From Mucilaginibacter tundrae (GTDB lineage Bacteria > Bacteroidota > Bacteroidia > Sphingobacteriales > Sphingobacteriaceae): DNA of 64,000 nucleotides. Numbering within the stretch: position 1 is the first letter of the stretch; each line of letters opens with the position of its first letter. The stretch is taken from assembly GCF_013408825.1 (NCBI RefSeq), contig NZ_JACCBZ010000006.1, positions 248,001 through 312,000 on the forward strand, given 5' to 3'. A program made the position numbers and the translations under genes. The notes under the pieces are model-generated. The model was not told the DNA's origin, did no database searches, and saw nothing but the letters and a program-made list of their open reading frames with translations. Shown piece by piece: positions 35,002 through 44,525 of the stretch.

Positions 35002-36549
35002 ATGACCCCCCATCACAGTTTTATTAAACGCCATATCCGTACCCTTTTACTCTTGTCACTTTGCACCCTATTTATCGGCATCCAAAGCTGTAAAAAGAAA
35101 CGGTCGGAACTGGCCACCATTTTTTACAAAAAAACACCAAATAAAGTATTTAAAAAGCTGGATCCTGAGCAATTCGCCACCGTTTTCCAGGCAGTAATTG
35201 ATAGTGAACAATCGAAGTTAAAATATCCTGATGCTATTAAAAATTTTTACGATAGCCACGATTATGAACCGGTTTTCCTGTTAGCGAACTTTAAAAACAA
35301 TGAATTGAATACCTTAGTTGATTATTACGATAAGGCCAACGACCAGGGTTTGGATTCCAACATGTTTCAACCGCAACAGGTGCGCGCCTTGGTAGCCAAG
35401 TTCTACAATAAAAAAGCCATCAAAACAGTTGATGAAGCTTATCATGATATGGCTGAATTGGAACTGATGACAGCTAATTCGCTCATCAAATATTCAAGCG
35501 CAATTCAATATGGCATTGTCAATCCTAAGAACATTTACCAACGTTACTTCACGGTAACTAAGGAAGCCGACAGCACAACCATCGATCAGGCGTTGAATAC
35601 AACTGATTTGAAAAAGTATTTGGATAGCATCCAGAACAAGGACCCACAGTTTATCGCTTTACAGAAAGCTTATACGAGCAATACTATAATACCCGGCACA
35701 TCTGCCGAGGAAAGCAAGCGTATCTTTTTAGTTAATTTGGAACGCCTTCGCTGGAAGAATAAACCTACTGAGAGCAAGTATGTAATTGTTAATATCCCCG
35801 ATTTTCATTTGGACGTGATGGATGGCGGTAAATCAATTTTAGGCATGGAAGTTTGCGTGGGTAAAGGCCGCAACTCTGATTACAGAAAGTCTTTAGTTAG
35901 CTATGATGATACCGACAAGGTTGACAAACCGGTACACGAAACGCCGCTATTAAACAGCTTGATTTACGAAGCAGAAGTAAACCCGGTATGGAATATTCCG
36001 GAAAGTATCGCAAATAAAGAGATCATTACGCAGGCTGCGAAAGACCCTTACTATCTATCAAACAAAAACATTACTGTTATGAAAAATGGCAGGAAAGTAG
36101 ACGATGTGGAATCGATTGACTGGTCGAGCGCTGATAAATCGGAATACTCATTTCAGCAACAGCCAGGGGCTGATAACTCATTGGGTAAAGTAAAGTTCCT
36201 ATTCAAAAATAAAAGCAGTGTTTATTTGCATGATACGCCAGCGCAGTTACCGTTTGCACAAAGCATGCGCGCGGTTAGCCACGGTTGTGTGAGGTTGCAA
36301 AAACCACAAGATTTTGCACATGCCCTATTTGGTGATGGCCCAAAATATGATTTGATCGCCAAAGATATGGCTTCTGAAAAACCTGACCCAACCGAAATTG
36401 CGTTAAGGCCTAAGATGCCGGTTTACATCACCTACGTAACTTGTTGGGCCGATAGTACAGGTACCCTGCAATACCGTAAAGATGTGTACGGACAGGACAT
36501 AATTTTGTATGCTAATTTAACAAAAGCACTGGGTGCAAGTATCAAGTAA
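35002..36549 (+). CDS. L,D-transpeptidase of the YcbB type, lipoprotein
   Basis: 515 aa. The N-terminus has a basic start, a hydrophobic core and GIQSC (Cys about residue 30), a lipobox. A domain of about 200 residues precedes the YkuD catalytic domain, whose motif SHGCVRLQ gives His427 and Cys429. YcbB-like enzymes make 3-3 cross-links in peptidoglycan. The usual N-terminal peptidoglycan-binding domain is weak here. A second YkuD-type protein lies convergently just downstream. Confidence 0.88.
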   Translation: MTPHHSFIKRHIRTLLLLSLCTLFIGIQSCKKKRSELATIFYKKTPNKVFKKLDPEQFATVFQAVIDSEQSKLKYPDAIKNFYDSHDYEPVFLLANFKNNELNTLVDYYDKANDQGLDSNMFQPQQVRALVAKFYNKKAIKTVDEAYHDMAELELMTANSLIKYSSAIQYGIVNPKNIYQRYFTVTKEADSTTIDQALNTTDLKKYLDSIQNKDPQFIALQKAYTSNTIIPGTSAEESKRIFLVNLERLRWKNKPTESKYVIVNIPDFHLDVMDGGKSILGMEVCVGKGRNSDYRKSLVSYDDTDKVDKPVHETPLLNSLIYEAEVNPVWNIPESIANKEIITQAAKDPYYLSNKNITVMKNGRKVDDVESIDWSSADKSEYSFQQQPGADNSLGKVKFLFKNKSSVYLHDTPAQLPFAQSMRAVSHGCVRLQKPQDFAHALFGDGPKYDLIAKDMASEKPDPTEIALRPKMPVYITYVTCWADSTGTLQYRKDVYGQDIILYANLTKALGASIK

Positions 36550-36584
36550 TTATTATCAAGACAAAAATCTAAAAACTATAAAAC

Positions 36585-36615
36585 AAAAAATGCCGGGCAA
36601 ACCCGGCATTTTTTA
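36585..36615. terminator. Bidirectional terminator between two transpeptidase genes
   Basis: AAAAATGCCGGG-CAAA-CCCGGCATTTTT, a strong GC stem with A and T tails on both sides. It serves both convergent genes. It is flanked by the TATCAAG/CTTGATA units also seen near clpP. Confidence 0.85.
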
Positions 36616-36660
36616 TTAAGAAAATCTTGATACTTGATACTAATTACTTACCACTATAAA

Positions 36661-37452
36661 TTATAGTTTAGCTATTTTATTTCCGTCATTATCAGTTGGA
36701 AAAACATAATCAGCCGAAAGATCTTCGTTTAAATATTTAGAGTTGTAGCTGCTATCATTGCCATTAATAAAGAAAACAGTTTTTCCTTTTATGGTATTTA
36801 TCACCTGCTCTGATACTTCAGGCGATACCGCAGGGCAACCCCAGCTACGGCCTAAACGACCTAGTTGGTTAATAGTGCTTTGGCTTACATAAGGTGCAGC
36901 GTGTACCACAATTTCACGAGCACGTGCGGCATCGTTAAAACCGGCATCTAAACCATCCAAACGTAATGAGCGGCCATGTTTACCCACATAAATATCATCA
37001 GCAAGGTAAAAACCCAAGCTGCTTTGGTGAGATTCGTCGGTATTTGAAAAGCTGTTGGCCACATCATCACCACTACCTTGTCCGTGTGCTACCCAAGTGT
37101 TAATTAACAGGTGTTTTTCAACAAGGTCAATTATCCACATGCGTTTTTCGCGGCTTGGTTTATTAAAATCAACCACAGTTAAAACACTACTGAAAGGAGA
37201 TATTTTTTGAGTTGATTTAAGATTCATAAAGCCGGTTACCGCTTTTCTAAAAACCATCTCGTCTAATCCTGATGCCTGTAAGTTGGCTGTCTGGTAAACT
37301 TCGTCAACATATTGTTCAAAAAGTTCTTTTGCTGATGCGGGTGCATGCTTTGCAGCAGTCACTTTGTTTGTGGCGTGTACGGGTTTCCAACTGATAATGG
37401 TAATTGAAAAAAGTAAAGCCGCGCAGGTTATCCACCAAAAATGTTTCCTCAT
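36661..37452 (-). CDS. Murein L,D-transpeptidase catalytic domain protein (YkuD_2 type)
   Basis: 263 aa with an N-terminal membrane or signal segment (WWITCAALLFSITIISW, residues 6-22). The catalytic motif is visible as VHAAPY (His184) with GRSWGCPAVSP (Cys206). Preceding signatures VAHGQGSGDD and FYLADDIYVGKHGRSLRLDG match the YkuD_2 family of exported peptidoglycan-modifying enzymes. Biochemical activity in this subfamily is less well known than in YcbB. Confidence 0.85.
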   Translation of the reverse strand: MRKHFWWITCAALLFSITIISWKPVHATNKVTAAKHAPASAKELFEQYVDEVYQTANLQASGLDEMVFRKAVTGFMNLKSTQKISPFSSVLTVVDFNKPSREKRMWIIDLVEKHLLINTWVAHGQGSGDDVANSFSNTDESHQSSLGFYLADDIYVGKHGRSLRLDGLDAGFNDAARAREIVVHAAPYVSQSTINQLGRLGRSWGCPAVSPEVSEQVINTIKGKTVFFINGNDSSYNSKYLNEDLSADYVFPTDNDGNKIAKL

Positions 37453-37666
37453 AAATCTAATTAGATATTAAAAAATCTGTTAAATAAAACGGGAATAGGT
37501 TGTTGAATAGAACGTTTATAATTGCTGTGATGATACAAATATAGAAAAATTATGTTTTCCAAATATCACATCAGTTTCATATTTGTTAATTAAATTATCA
37601 TTAAATTAAATATCAATGGTAATTTTTATACTTCTACGAGATAAAACTACAAAATGTTATTTATAA

Positions 37667-38248
37667 TTATTTAACCCAACTAATTTTTTCTTCCAGCGGG
37701 ATAGTTCTTTTTCCTTCGGGATGCTGGTCGGCATAACCTAAATACAGGATGCCTATAACGGCGTCTTCTTCGCCTAACAATAAAAAATCTTTCATTGGCT
37801 GTTTAAGCGCCATGCCGCCTGTGCCCCAATAGGAGGCAATATTTAACGCGGTTGCACCTAATAAAAGGTTTTGAACAGCACAAGCTGTAGCAGCCATCTC
37901 TTCAAAAGCAGGGATCTTAGGCAGTTTGCCCCGTTTCATAATCGCGATGATCACATGGGAGGCTTTATCGCCTTGCTGACTTAAATTAGCAAAAACACCT
38001 TCGTTAAATTCATCGGCAGGTGTATTGCTCTTATATAAATAAGCATGCGCCAGGCAAAACTCCGACGGGTTTTCATAAACCATAAAACGCCACGGTTCAG
38101 TATAGCCGTGGGTAGGCGCCCAATCGGCTAATTCCAATATCGAAGCAATGTGGCCGTTAGGTATTTTATGGCCATTCATCATAAAAGGCTTGATGGTGCG
38201 GCGGTTTTGTATGATGTTTGTTAGGGAGGTGAAATCGTTGGTATCCAT
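37667..38248 (-). CDS. Nitroreductase-family flavoprotein
   Basis: 193 aa, FMN/NAD(P)H fold. The N-terminal IIQNRRTIKPFM holds the FMN phosphate-contacting arginines; ADWAPTHGYTEPWRFMVYE is the second cofactor region; GTGGMALKQPMKDFLLLGEEDAVIGILYLG follows in the C-terminal half. It resembles YdjA-type small nitroreductases. Substrate is unknown. It is separated from the upstream E1 gene by the palindromic cluster at 38272-38393. Confidence 0.87.
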   Translation of the reverse strand: MDTNDFTSLTNIIQNRRTIKPFMMNGHKIPNGHIASILELADWAPTHGYTEPWRFMVYENPSEFCLAHAYLYKSNTPADEFNEGVFANLSQQGDKASHVIIAIMKRGKLPKIPAFEEMAATACAVQNLLLGATALNIASYWGTGGMALKQPMKDFLLLGEEDAVIGILYLGYADQHPEGKRTIPLEEKISWVK

Positions 38249-38267
38249 AGAAATTAATAATAATGCC

Positions 38268-38398
38268 CGTTCCAGCGTCTACGCTTGGATGCGACTAGTT
38301 TAAGCGTCCACGCTTAAACTATACAAAACGTAATTTTAATCAAATAAGCGTGGACGCTTATTAAAAAATAAAGTTCAAGCGTAGACGCTTGAACTGGC
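38268..38398. repeat. Cluster of four AAGCGTCNACGCTT palindromes in a nested inverted repeat
   Basis: Units at 38272-38288, 38299-38318, 38344-38361 and 38374-38393. Outer pair (centre GTCTACG / CGTAGAC) and inner pair (centre CGTCCACG / CGTGGACG) are each other's inverted copies, so the whole block can fold as one large nested hairpin. Same family as 24918-24966. Confidence 0.75.
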
Positions 38399-38418
38399 GT
38401 TAAAGAAAATGTCAATGA

Positions 38419-40851
38419 TTAATATATCGCCGGGAACTTACCCGGATTCGCCTCGCTCATCATGTTGTAAACGGTATCAATTACATCATCAAGCGATGGT
38501 TTGGTAAAGTAATCACCATCCGAGCCATAAGGCGGGCGGTGTTCCTTTGCCGTTAAGGTGCGTGGTTGGGCGTCAAGCGCGTAATAACCACCTTGTGCTT
38601 CAAGTATCCGCTGCATAATATAAGCTGAGCCTGCACCCGGTACGTCCTCATCAACAACCAGCAGTTTGTTGGTTTTCTTTAATGATGCACCGCACAAATT
38701 ATCGGTATCAAACGGATACAAGGTTTGCGGATCAATAACTTCAATATTGATACCCATTTTAGCTAATTCAGGCACAGCTTCCATTACAATGCGTAATGTA
38801 GAACCATAGGAAACCACAGTAATGTCGCTGCCTTCACTTAATATTTCGGCCTTACCCAATGGTACGGTAAATTCGCCAACGTTGGTTGGTAGTTTTTCTT
38901 TTAGGCGGTAGCCATTCAGGCACTCAATTACTAATGCTGGCTCATCACCACGCAATAGGGTGTTGTACATACCTGCAGCCTGCGTCATATCGCGTGGAAC
39001 GCAAATGTGCAAACCACGCATCGCGCTTAATATCATTCCCATCGGTGAGCCAGAGTGCCAAACACCTTCTAATCTGTGCCCGCGCGTGCGGATGATAACA
39101 GGCGCTTTTTGGCCACCCATGGTACGGTAGCTTAAACTGGTAAGGTCATCGCAAATGATAGTCATGGCGTAGATCAGGTAATCCAGGTATTGGATCTCCG
39201 CGATTGGCCTTAAACCACGCATGGCGATACCCATCCCCTGCCCTATAATAGATGTTTCGCGGATGCCGGTATCGGTGATCCTAATATCTCCGTATTTATT
39301 TTGCAAACCGGCAAACCCTTGGTTTACGTCGCCAATAGCGCCCAAATCTTCGCCGAAGGCCACAATTCTCTTATCACGATCAAAATTCGCATCAAAGCAG
39401 GCATTCAACACCTCGCGACCATCAACTAACTTAGCATCATCTTCGTATTGCGCATTAATAACCGGCACTTTTAGCGGCGACTCGATAGTATTGGAGAAAA
39501 GCTTGGTATTATAACGTATATCGTTTTTGCTTATCTCATCTTTAAGCCATGCTTGCAAAGCCCTGCGTTCGGCACTATCCTCATTTACTGTTAAACGCAA
39601 TGCTTTACGTGTAGCCGATACTATATCTTTCCTTCCGGGATCAACGCAACTATGTAATTCAGCGGCGATTTCCATTAAATCGTCCCTGAAAGCAGATACA
39701 TCTGCCAGGGCTTCTAGATCTTTAGCCGTTTCATTCAATTCAACGGTAATAATATCAGCTAGTTCGTTCCAGGCTTCGCGCTGGCATTCGCGTACATATT
39801 TCTTGGCTTCCGCCTCCATTTGATCAAGATCTTCAGGAGTAGCAATAGCGGTGGCTATCATCCATTCGCGCATCTTTACCAAACAGTCGTGGTCATTTTC
39901 CCACGTCAGGCGATCCTTTGATTTATAACGCTCATGTGATCCTGAGGTAGAATGCCCCTGCGGTTGGGTCATTTCGGTAACATGTATCAGTACAGGCACA
40001 TGTTCTTCGCGGCAAAGCGAAATAGCACGTTCGTAAGTTTCGCAAAGCGCTACATAATCCCATCCGCGTACTTTAAATATCTCGAAGCCGTTAGTACCTT
40101 CTTCGCGCTGAAATCCTTTTAATATTTCAGAAATATCTTCTTTAGTAGTTTGCAGGCTGGCAGGTACAGATATCGCGTAAGCATCATCCCAAATGGAAAT
40201 AGCCATAGGCACCTGTAATACACCGGCAGCATTAAAAGTCTCAAAAAAAGCGCCTTCGGATGTTGAGCCGTTACCTATAGTACCAAAAGCAACCTCGTTA
40301 CCATTAACCGAAAAGTTATCCAGGTACGACAGCTCTTTATTTTGGCGATATAACTTTGATGCATAGGCTAAGCCCAGCAAACGTGGTATAGCACCGGCAG
40401 TTGTTGAAATATCGGAAGCACAATTCTTAGTTTCCACCTGGTTTATCCAGTTGCCATCAGTATCTAAAAAACGTGTAGCGTAATGACAGTTCATTTGCCT
40501 GCCGCCTGACGCAGGTTCCTTTTCAATATCCGGATTTGCATAAAGCTGGGCAAAAAATTCTCTCAGGTTGCTCATTCCTGTCGCAAACATAAAGGTTTGG
40601 TCGCGGTAATAGCCCGAGCGCCAGTCTCCATTACGGAAAGCTTTAGCCATAGCCAGTTGTGCAACTTCCTTTCCATCACCAAAAATTCCAAACTTGGCCT
40701 TACCAGTAAGTACCTCGCGGCGGCCCAATATACTGGCCTGGCGACTCTCATACCCAATGCGATAATCATTGATGACGATCTTCTTAAAATCATCAAAACT
40801 CAGATCAGCAACATTAAAAGTACCGGCAACTTGAATTGCAGTTTCGGGCAT
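38419..40851 (-). CDS. Fused 2-oxoacid dehydrogenase E1 (alpha + beta), thiamine-dependent
   Basis: 810 aa joining E1 alpha (about residues 1-400) and E1 beta (about 450-800), as in Bacteroidota branched-chain/2-oxoisovalerate dehydrogenase E1. The alpha part carries the TPP/Mg region, but the usual GDG reads GNG (193-195) and the paired Asn-Asn reads DD (222-223, SIWDDAYAIS). The swap of acidic and amide ligands may be compensating. The beta part has FGEDLGAIGDVNQGF and GIAMRGLRPIAEIQYLDY. E2/E3 genes are not in the window, so it is encoded apart from the rest of the complex. Confidence 0.88.
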   Translation of the reverse strand: MPETAIQVAGTFNVADLSFDDFKKIVINDYRIGYESRQASILGRREVLTGKAKFGIFGDGKEVAQLAMAKAFRNGDWRSGYYRDQTFMFATGMSNLREFFAQLYANPDIEKEPASGGRQMNCHYATRFLDTDGNWINQVETKNCASDISTTAGAIPRLLGLAYASKLYRQNKELSYLDNFSVNGNEVAFGTIGNGSTSEGAFFETFNAAGVLQVPMAISIWDDAYAISVPASLQTTKEDISEILKGFQREEGTNGFEIFKVRGWDYVALCETYERAISLCREEHVPVLIHVTEMTQPQGHSTSGSHERYKSKDRLTWENDHDCLVKMREWMIATAIATPEDLDQMEAEAKKYVRECQREAWNELADIITVELNETAKDLEALADVSAFRDDLMEIAAELHSCVDPGRKDIVSATRKALRLTVNEDSAERRALQAWLKDEISKNDIRYNTKLFSNTIESPLKVPVINAQYEDDAKLVDGREVLNACFDANFDRDKRIVAFGEDLGAIGDVNQGFAGLQNKYGDIRITDTGIRETSIIGQGMGIAMRGLRPIAEIQYLDYLIYAMTIICDDLTSLSYRTMGGQKAPVIIRTRGHRLEGVWHSGSPMGMILSAMRGLHICVPRDMTQAAGMYNTLLRGDEPALVIECLNGYRLKEKLPTNVGEFTVPLGKAEILSEGSDITVVSYGSTLRIVMEAVPELAKMGINIEVIDPQTLYPFDTDNLCGASLKKTNKLLVVDEDVPGAGSAYIMQRILEAQGGYYALDAQPRTLTAKEHRPPYGSDGDYFTKPSLDDVIDTVYNMMSEANPGKFPAIY

Positions 40852-40960
40852 ATCTTATTTGTTTAAGCGGTAAAATTATGAAATTCTATTTTGTAATTGG
40901 TATACTCTGCATTCAAAACATTCAGTTTTTATAATAGTTTTTTTATTGGGCTAAACCTTT

Positions 40961-40968
40961 TATATTTG
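40961..40968 (+). promoter_or_regulatory. -7 box of the DUF1573 gene
   Basis: TATATTTG matches TAnnTTTG exactly and lies 19 bp ahead of the ATG at 40988. No convincing -33 TTTG at proper spacing. Confidence 0.5.
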
Positions 40969-40987
40969 TTACAATCAAACACGTAGT

Positions 40988-41416
40988 ATGAAAAAGATAT
41001 TATTAATATGCGCGGTAATTATAGGCTTTGCATCTATCGCGAAAGCACAGGATGATCAAAAACCTGAGTTTAAATTCAATGAAGAAAAACATGATTTTGG
41101 TAAAATACCACAAGGTACACCTGTAACTACTGTTTTTGAATTTACTAACATTGGTAAAGAACCGCTTATTTTGGCTGATGTTAGGCCTACTTGTGGTTGT
41201 ACCATTGCTGACTACACCAAAGTACCGGTTAAATCAGGCGATAAGGGCTTAATTAAGATCACTTATAATGCAGCTGCAGCTTACCCATTTAACAAAACAA
41301 TTGTTGTTACCTCGAATGCTAAAACTCCTCAAAAATTCTTAGTAATTGTGGGTGAGGTAGTTGCAAAAACCGCACCTGCACCCGCGACAGGGACTACCAC
41401 AGGGACAAGCAATTAA
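40988..41416 (+). CDS. DUF1573 secreted protein
   Basis: 142 aa with signal peptide MKKILLICAVIIGFASIAKAQ. The mature part is one DUF1573 immunoglobulin-like domain (KHDFGKIPQGTPVTTVFEF, then ADVRPTCGCTIADYT and VVTSNAKTPQKF). The CGC motif is typical of the family. The C-terminus is a low-complexity Ala/Pro/Thr/Gly tail. These are abundant exported proteins in Bacteroidota with no firm function. It has its own promoter and terminator. Confidence 0.88.
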   Translation: MKKILLICAVIIGFASIAKAQDDQKPEFKFNEEKHDFGKIPQGTPVTTVFEFTNIGKEPLILADVRPTCGCTIADYTKVPVKSGDKGLIKITYNAAAAYPFNKTIVVTSNAKTPQKFLVIVGEVVAKTAPAPATGTTTGTSN

Positions 41417-41439
41417 TAGAATTTATTAAATATATTTGC

Positions 41440-41464
41440 AAAGCCCCGATAAAACGGGGCTTTT
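41440..41464 (+). terminator. Terminator after the DUF1573 gene
   Basis: AAAGCCCCG-ATAAAA-CGGGGCTTTT, a perfect stem with a T tail. Confidence 0.85.
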
Positions 41465-41520
41465 GCCGTTTATACAGGCAAATATTTTAACTGACTGTAT
41501 TTATTATTTTGATTTTCACA

Positions 41521-42729
41521 ATGCCAAAAATTTCTGACAAAGGGCAACGTATGCCCGCATCTCCTATTCGTAAACTTACCCCATTTGCCGACAAAGCTAA
41601 GCTTGACGGTAAAAAAGTTTATCACCTAAACATTGGCCAGCCTGATATTGAAACCCCGGCAGGCATGCTTGATGCAATAAAAAATATCGATTTTAAGGTT
41701 TGGGCCTATACCCCATCCGAAGGTACTTTAGCTTATCGTACCAAGCTTACCGAGTACTATAATAAACTGGGCTATAATATAACCCCTGATAATATTTTGG
41801 TAACCACAGGCGGATCAGAAGCGATAACCATCGCTATGATGAGTTGTTTGGATGCTGGCGATGAGATTATCATCCCAGAACCGTTCTATGCAAATTATAA
41901 CGGCTTCGCCAGTCAAAGTGACATCGTAGTTAAGCCCATACTATCATACATTGATAATGGTTTCGCGCTGCCGCCGATAACGGAATTTGAGAAACTCATT
42001 ACTCCAAAAACCAAAGCTATATTCATTTGCAGCCCGAATAACCCTACCGGATATTTATACTCAAAGGCTGAACTTGAAGATCTTAAAAAATTAGTTTTAA
42101 AGTACGATCTATATTTGTTTTCAGACGAAGCATACCGTGAGTTTTGCTATGACGGAAGTGAATTTACCTCGCCCATGTTTTTGGAGGGATTAGAGGAGAA
42201 CGTTATTGTTTTAGATACCGTGAGCAAGCGTTACAGCGCATGCGGCGCCCGTTTAGGTTGCCTCATCACCAAAAACAAAGCAGTTTGGACGGCAGGCTTA
42301 AAATTCGCACAGGCGAGGTTGAGTCCGGGCATGGTGGAGCAAATTGCAGGAGCCGCAGCGGTTGATACGCCAGATGAATATTTTGAAGCTGTAAATAAGG
42401 AATACACTGCCCGCCGTAATACCATTGTTAGTGCATTAAACAAAATGAACGGCGTTTACTGCCCTAATCCGGGCGGGGCTTTTTACGTGGTGGCACAACT
42501 ACCTATTGATAATGCTGATAAGTTTTGCCAATGGATACTGGAGAGTTTTAGCTATAATAACCAAACGGTTATGATGGCGCCTGCAACAGGTTTTTACAGT
42601 ACCGAAGGCGCTGGATTGAACGAGGTAAGAATGGCATACGTTTTGAATATAGATGATATACAGAACGCGATGATCTGTTTAGAAAAGGCTTTGGAAGAAT
42701 ATCCCGGAAGAACAGTTATTTCTTTATAG
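41521..42729 (+). CDS. Class I PLP-dependent aminotransferase
   Basis: 402 aa from ATG 41521 (MPKISDKGQRMPASPIRKL); a TTG four codons upstream is possible. Fold type I features: NIGQPDIETP, the cofactor region TTGGSEAITIAM, SPNNPTGYLYS, SDEAYREFCYD, and the PLP lysine in DTVSKRYSACGARLG (about Lys236). It resembles aspartate/aromatic aminotransferases. Whether it supplies transamination for Phe/Tyr synthesis cannot be decided from sequence alone. Confidence 0.9.
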   Translation: MPKISDKGQRMPASPIRKLTPFADKAKLDGKKVYHLNIGQPDIETPAGMLDAIKNIDFKVWAYTPSEGTLAYRTKLTEYYNKLGYNITPDNILVTTGGSEAITIAMMSCLDAGDEIIIPEPFYANYNGFASQSDIVVKPILSYIDNGFALPPITEFEKLITPKTKAIFICSPNNPTGYLYSKAELEDLKKLVLKYDLYLFSDEAYREFCYDGSEFTSPMFLEGLEENVIVLDTVSKRYSACGARLGCLITKNKAVWTAGLKFAQARLSPGMVEQIAGAAAVDTPDEYFEAVNKEYTARRNTIVSALNKMNGVYCPNPGGAFYVVAQLPIDNADKFCQWILESFSYNNQTVMMAPATGFYSTEGAGLNEVRMAYVLNIDDIQNAMICLEKALEEYPGRTVISL

Positions 42730-42782
42730 GGTGAAAGGATAAAGGTAAAAGGCGAAAGGTTTTAAATGATACGTCATTATCC

Positions 42783-42813
42783 TTTCACCTTTCATCTAAT
42801 AAGCTTATCTTTG
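42783..42813 (+). promoter_or_regulatory. ssrA promoter
   Basis: TTTC (42783-42786), 19-bp spacer, and TATCTTTG (42806-42813), a perfect TAnnTTTG box, about 50 bp before the mature tmRNA 5' end. GGTGAAAGG-type simple repeats run up to it. Confidence 0.6.
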
Positions 42814-42862
42814 ATGCCTTATCTGCTAACTGCCTGCTGGCAAAGCAAACTCTACAAAAAAT

Positions 42863-43232
42863 GGGGTCGACCGGAATTGACAGGATGGAGATAAGTAAGT
42901 AAGCATGCAGCGCGTTGGGTGAATTAGCGCTTAAATCAGAACGCTCAAACTTACAAATGGCGAAAATACTTACGCCTTAGCAGCTTAATTTAGAATTTAG
43001 CATGCTTTTGTCCCGCCGGTTTTCTGTTTTGTTGGATCGGCAACCGGGGCATCGAAAAACGAAAATAGCCTGCTTAATGGTGTGCGTAGCAGGCGAAACA
43101 AAGCACCTAAGGAAGACGGTACAGGTAATCGGCTGACCTTCCCCTTCCCTACAATTAAACAGCAGATAAGCATGTAGAAAGCTTACCTTATACCATGTTT
43201 GGACGAGGGTTCGAATCCCTCCGGCTCCACCA
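42863..43232 (+). ncRNA. ssrA: Transfer-messenger RNA (tmRNA)
   Basis: One-piece tmRNA of about 370 nt. The 5' acceptor strand GGGGTCG pairs with CGGCTCC near the 3' end, followed by A and CCA (43229-43232). The T arm GAGGG-TTCGAAT-CCCTC is intact. The tag reading frame (42959-42988) ends the peptide in GENTYALAA before TAA, close to other Bacteroidota tags and ending in the ALAA degron recognised by ClpXP. It rescues stalled ribosomes; clpX and clpP lie elsewhere in this window. A minus-strand frame over it is treated as chance. Confidence 0.97.
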
Positions 43233-43277
43233 CTATCCACTCGCAGAGTCCCTTCGGAGACCCCTGCAGGGGACGGA

Positions 43278-43317
43278 CAAAGCCTGCGAATCAAATGATT
43301 CGCAGGCTTTGTTTTTT
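43278..43317 (+). terminator. ssrA terminator
   Basis: AAAGCCTGCGAATC / GATTCGCAGGCTTT long perfect stem with a short AAAT loop, then GTTTTTT. It lies 45 bp after the tmRNA 3' end. Confidence 0.88.
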
Positions 43318-43360
43318 AGTCATTTGACTAATTATAAGCCCGAAGGGTTTAATCAATAAA

Positions 43361-44254
43361 CTACATCAACAACACTTTCCAGGCATCCATTACCCGGCCG
43401 TTATCTAACAATTGCTTAGCTTTCAAATGCAGGTGTAAGGTGCGGCTGTCACTGATGGTAGCATCAACCAATTCTTTCATTTCATCGGTTCGACCAAAAG
43501 CTCTTACCTCCTCATCGGATGGTAGAGTTTCTACAAGCCCCAATACCCCCAGATTATTCCCGGTTAATACTTTGGAGTATTTAACCTGTTTTGGAAAAGC
43601 ATCTACGCCCATACCTATTCCGGCACTGCCTGTTGGTTTGGAAATTTTAAATAAATTATCGCTGGTTACCCTACAATACCAATCGCCGCCTAAACGAGCC
43701 ACCAGATCTATTTTATGCGGGTCTATTTTACCATTAGCATCCAAAATAGCTTCACTAATATGAATCCGTTTCACCTCTGCAATAACCAAATTACCCGCGC
43801 CCCCGTTCTTTCCTAACGATATCACATCATTTACTACACATTCCAATTGAACGGTCGATTCCGCTACCCTCGGTGGTTTTACCGTCTCTGAGGCCAATTC
43901 AGTAAACCCCGCTTTCGGAAATTCATTTACTCCTTTTTTGTAATCCAGACTGGTTAAATAGGTCTGTTGCACCATATCGTAGTTCACAATATTAATCACA
44001 CATTCAGGTACCTCCAAAACGTTTTCAAGCGTGTGTTTAGTGGTATTATCCCGCGCCCTGCTTGTCGGTGAAAAAACACATATTGGTGGATTGATACTAA
44101 AAACATTAAAAAAACTAAACGGACTTAAATTAACCTCGCCGTTTTTGTCAATAGTGGATACAAAGCATATTGGCCGGGGTGCAATGGCATAGTGCAAATA
44201 AACTTGCATTTCGGCCGGTGTCAAAGATGATGCATCAATAGTTCTTAACTTCAT
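43361..44254 (-). CDS. Flavin reductase-family (FMN-binding split barrel) protein
   Basis: 297 aa. The N-terminal ~200 residues match the flavin reductase-like split-barrel: AIAPRPICFVSTIDKNGEVN, LSPFSFFNVFSINPP, and then CVFSPTSRARDNTTKHTL. Residues 200-297 form an extra helical tail not assigned. Such proteins bind FMN and reduce free flavin or act as oxidoreductases; partner is unknown. A 270-bp spacer without visible genes separates it from the next gene. Confidence 0.82.
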   Translation of the reverse strand: MKLRTIDASSLTPAEMQVYLHYAIAPRPICFVSTIDKNGEVNLSPFSFFNVFSINPPICVFSPTSRARDNTTKHTLENVLEVPECVINIVNYDMVQQTYLTSLDYKKGVNEFPKAGFTELASETVKPPRVAESTVQLECVVNDVISLGKNGGAGNLVIAEVKRIHISEAILDANGKIDPHKIDLVARLGGDWYCRVTSDNLFKISKPTGSAGIGMGVDAFPKQVKYSKVLTGNNLGVLGLVETLPSDEEVRAFGRTDEMKELVDATISDSRTLHLHLKAKQLLDNGRVMDAWKVLLM

Positions 44255-44525
44255 TCATATGTTTATTTAAAGCTTAATCAGCCTAATAGCTATTCTTTGA
44301 TCCAGTATCGACCGTATGATAATAACTTTAGGCATTGGCCGGCTTATTGTTGCAACACGTAAATATACACAATAGCCTTTTTAAAGGTTTACATAAAATA
44401 AAGTCTTTAAGTAAATTATACACCTATAGCAAACTTATGAGAGCACAATATTTTAAACATCGTCAGTAGGCTGATTTTCCAAAGATACCAACGATATAGG
44501 CCGCCCCTCGCTTTGGCCATGATCG

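Noticed and set aside
38268..38398. CRISPR-like array of short palindromes
   Set aside because: Units are only about 14-20 bp, inverted as well as direct, with unequal spacers and no cas genes, so not a CRISPR.
42977..43294. Minus-strand frame of 105 codons
   Set aside because: Antisense to the tmRNA gene and explained by its structure.
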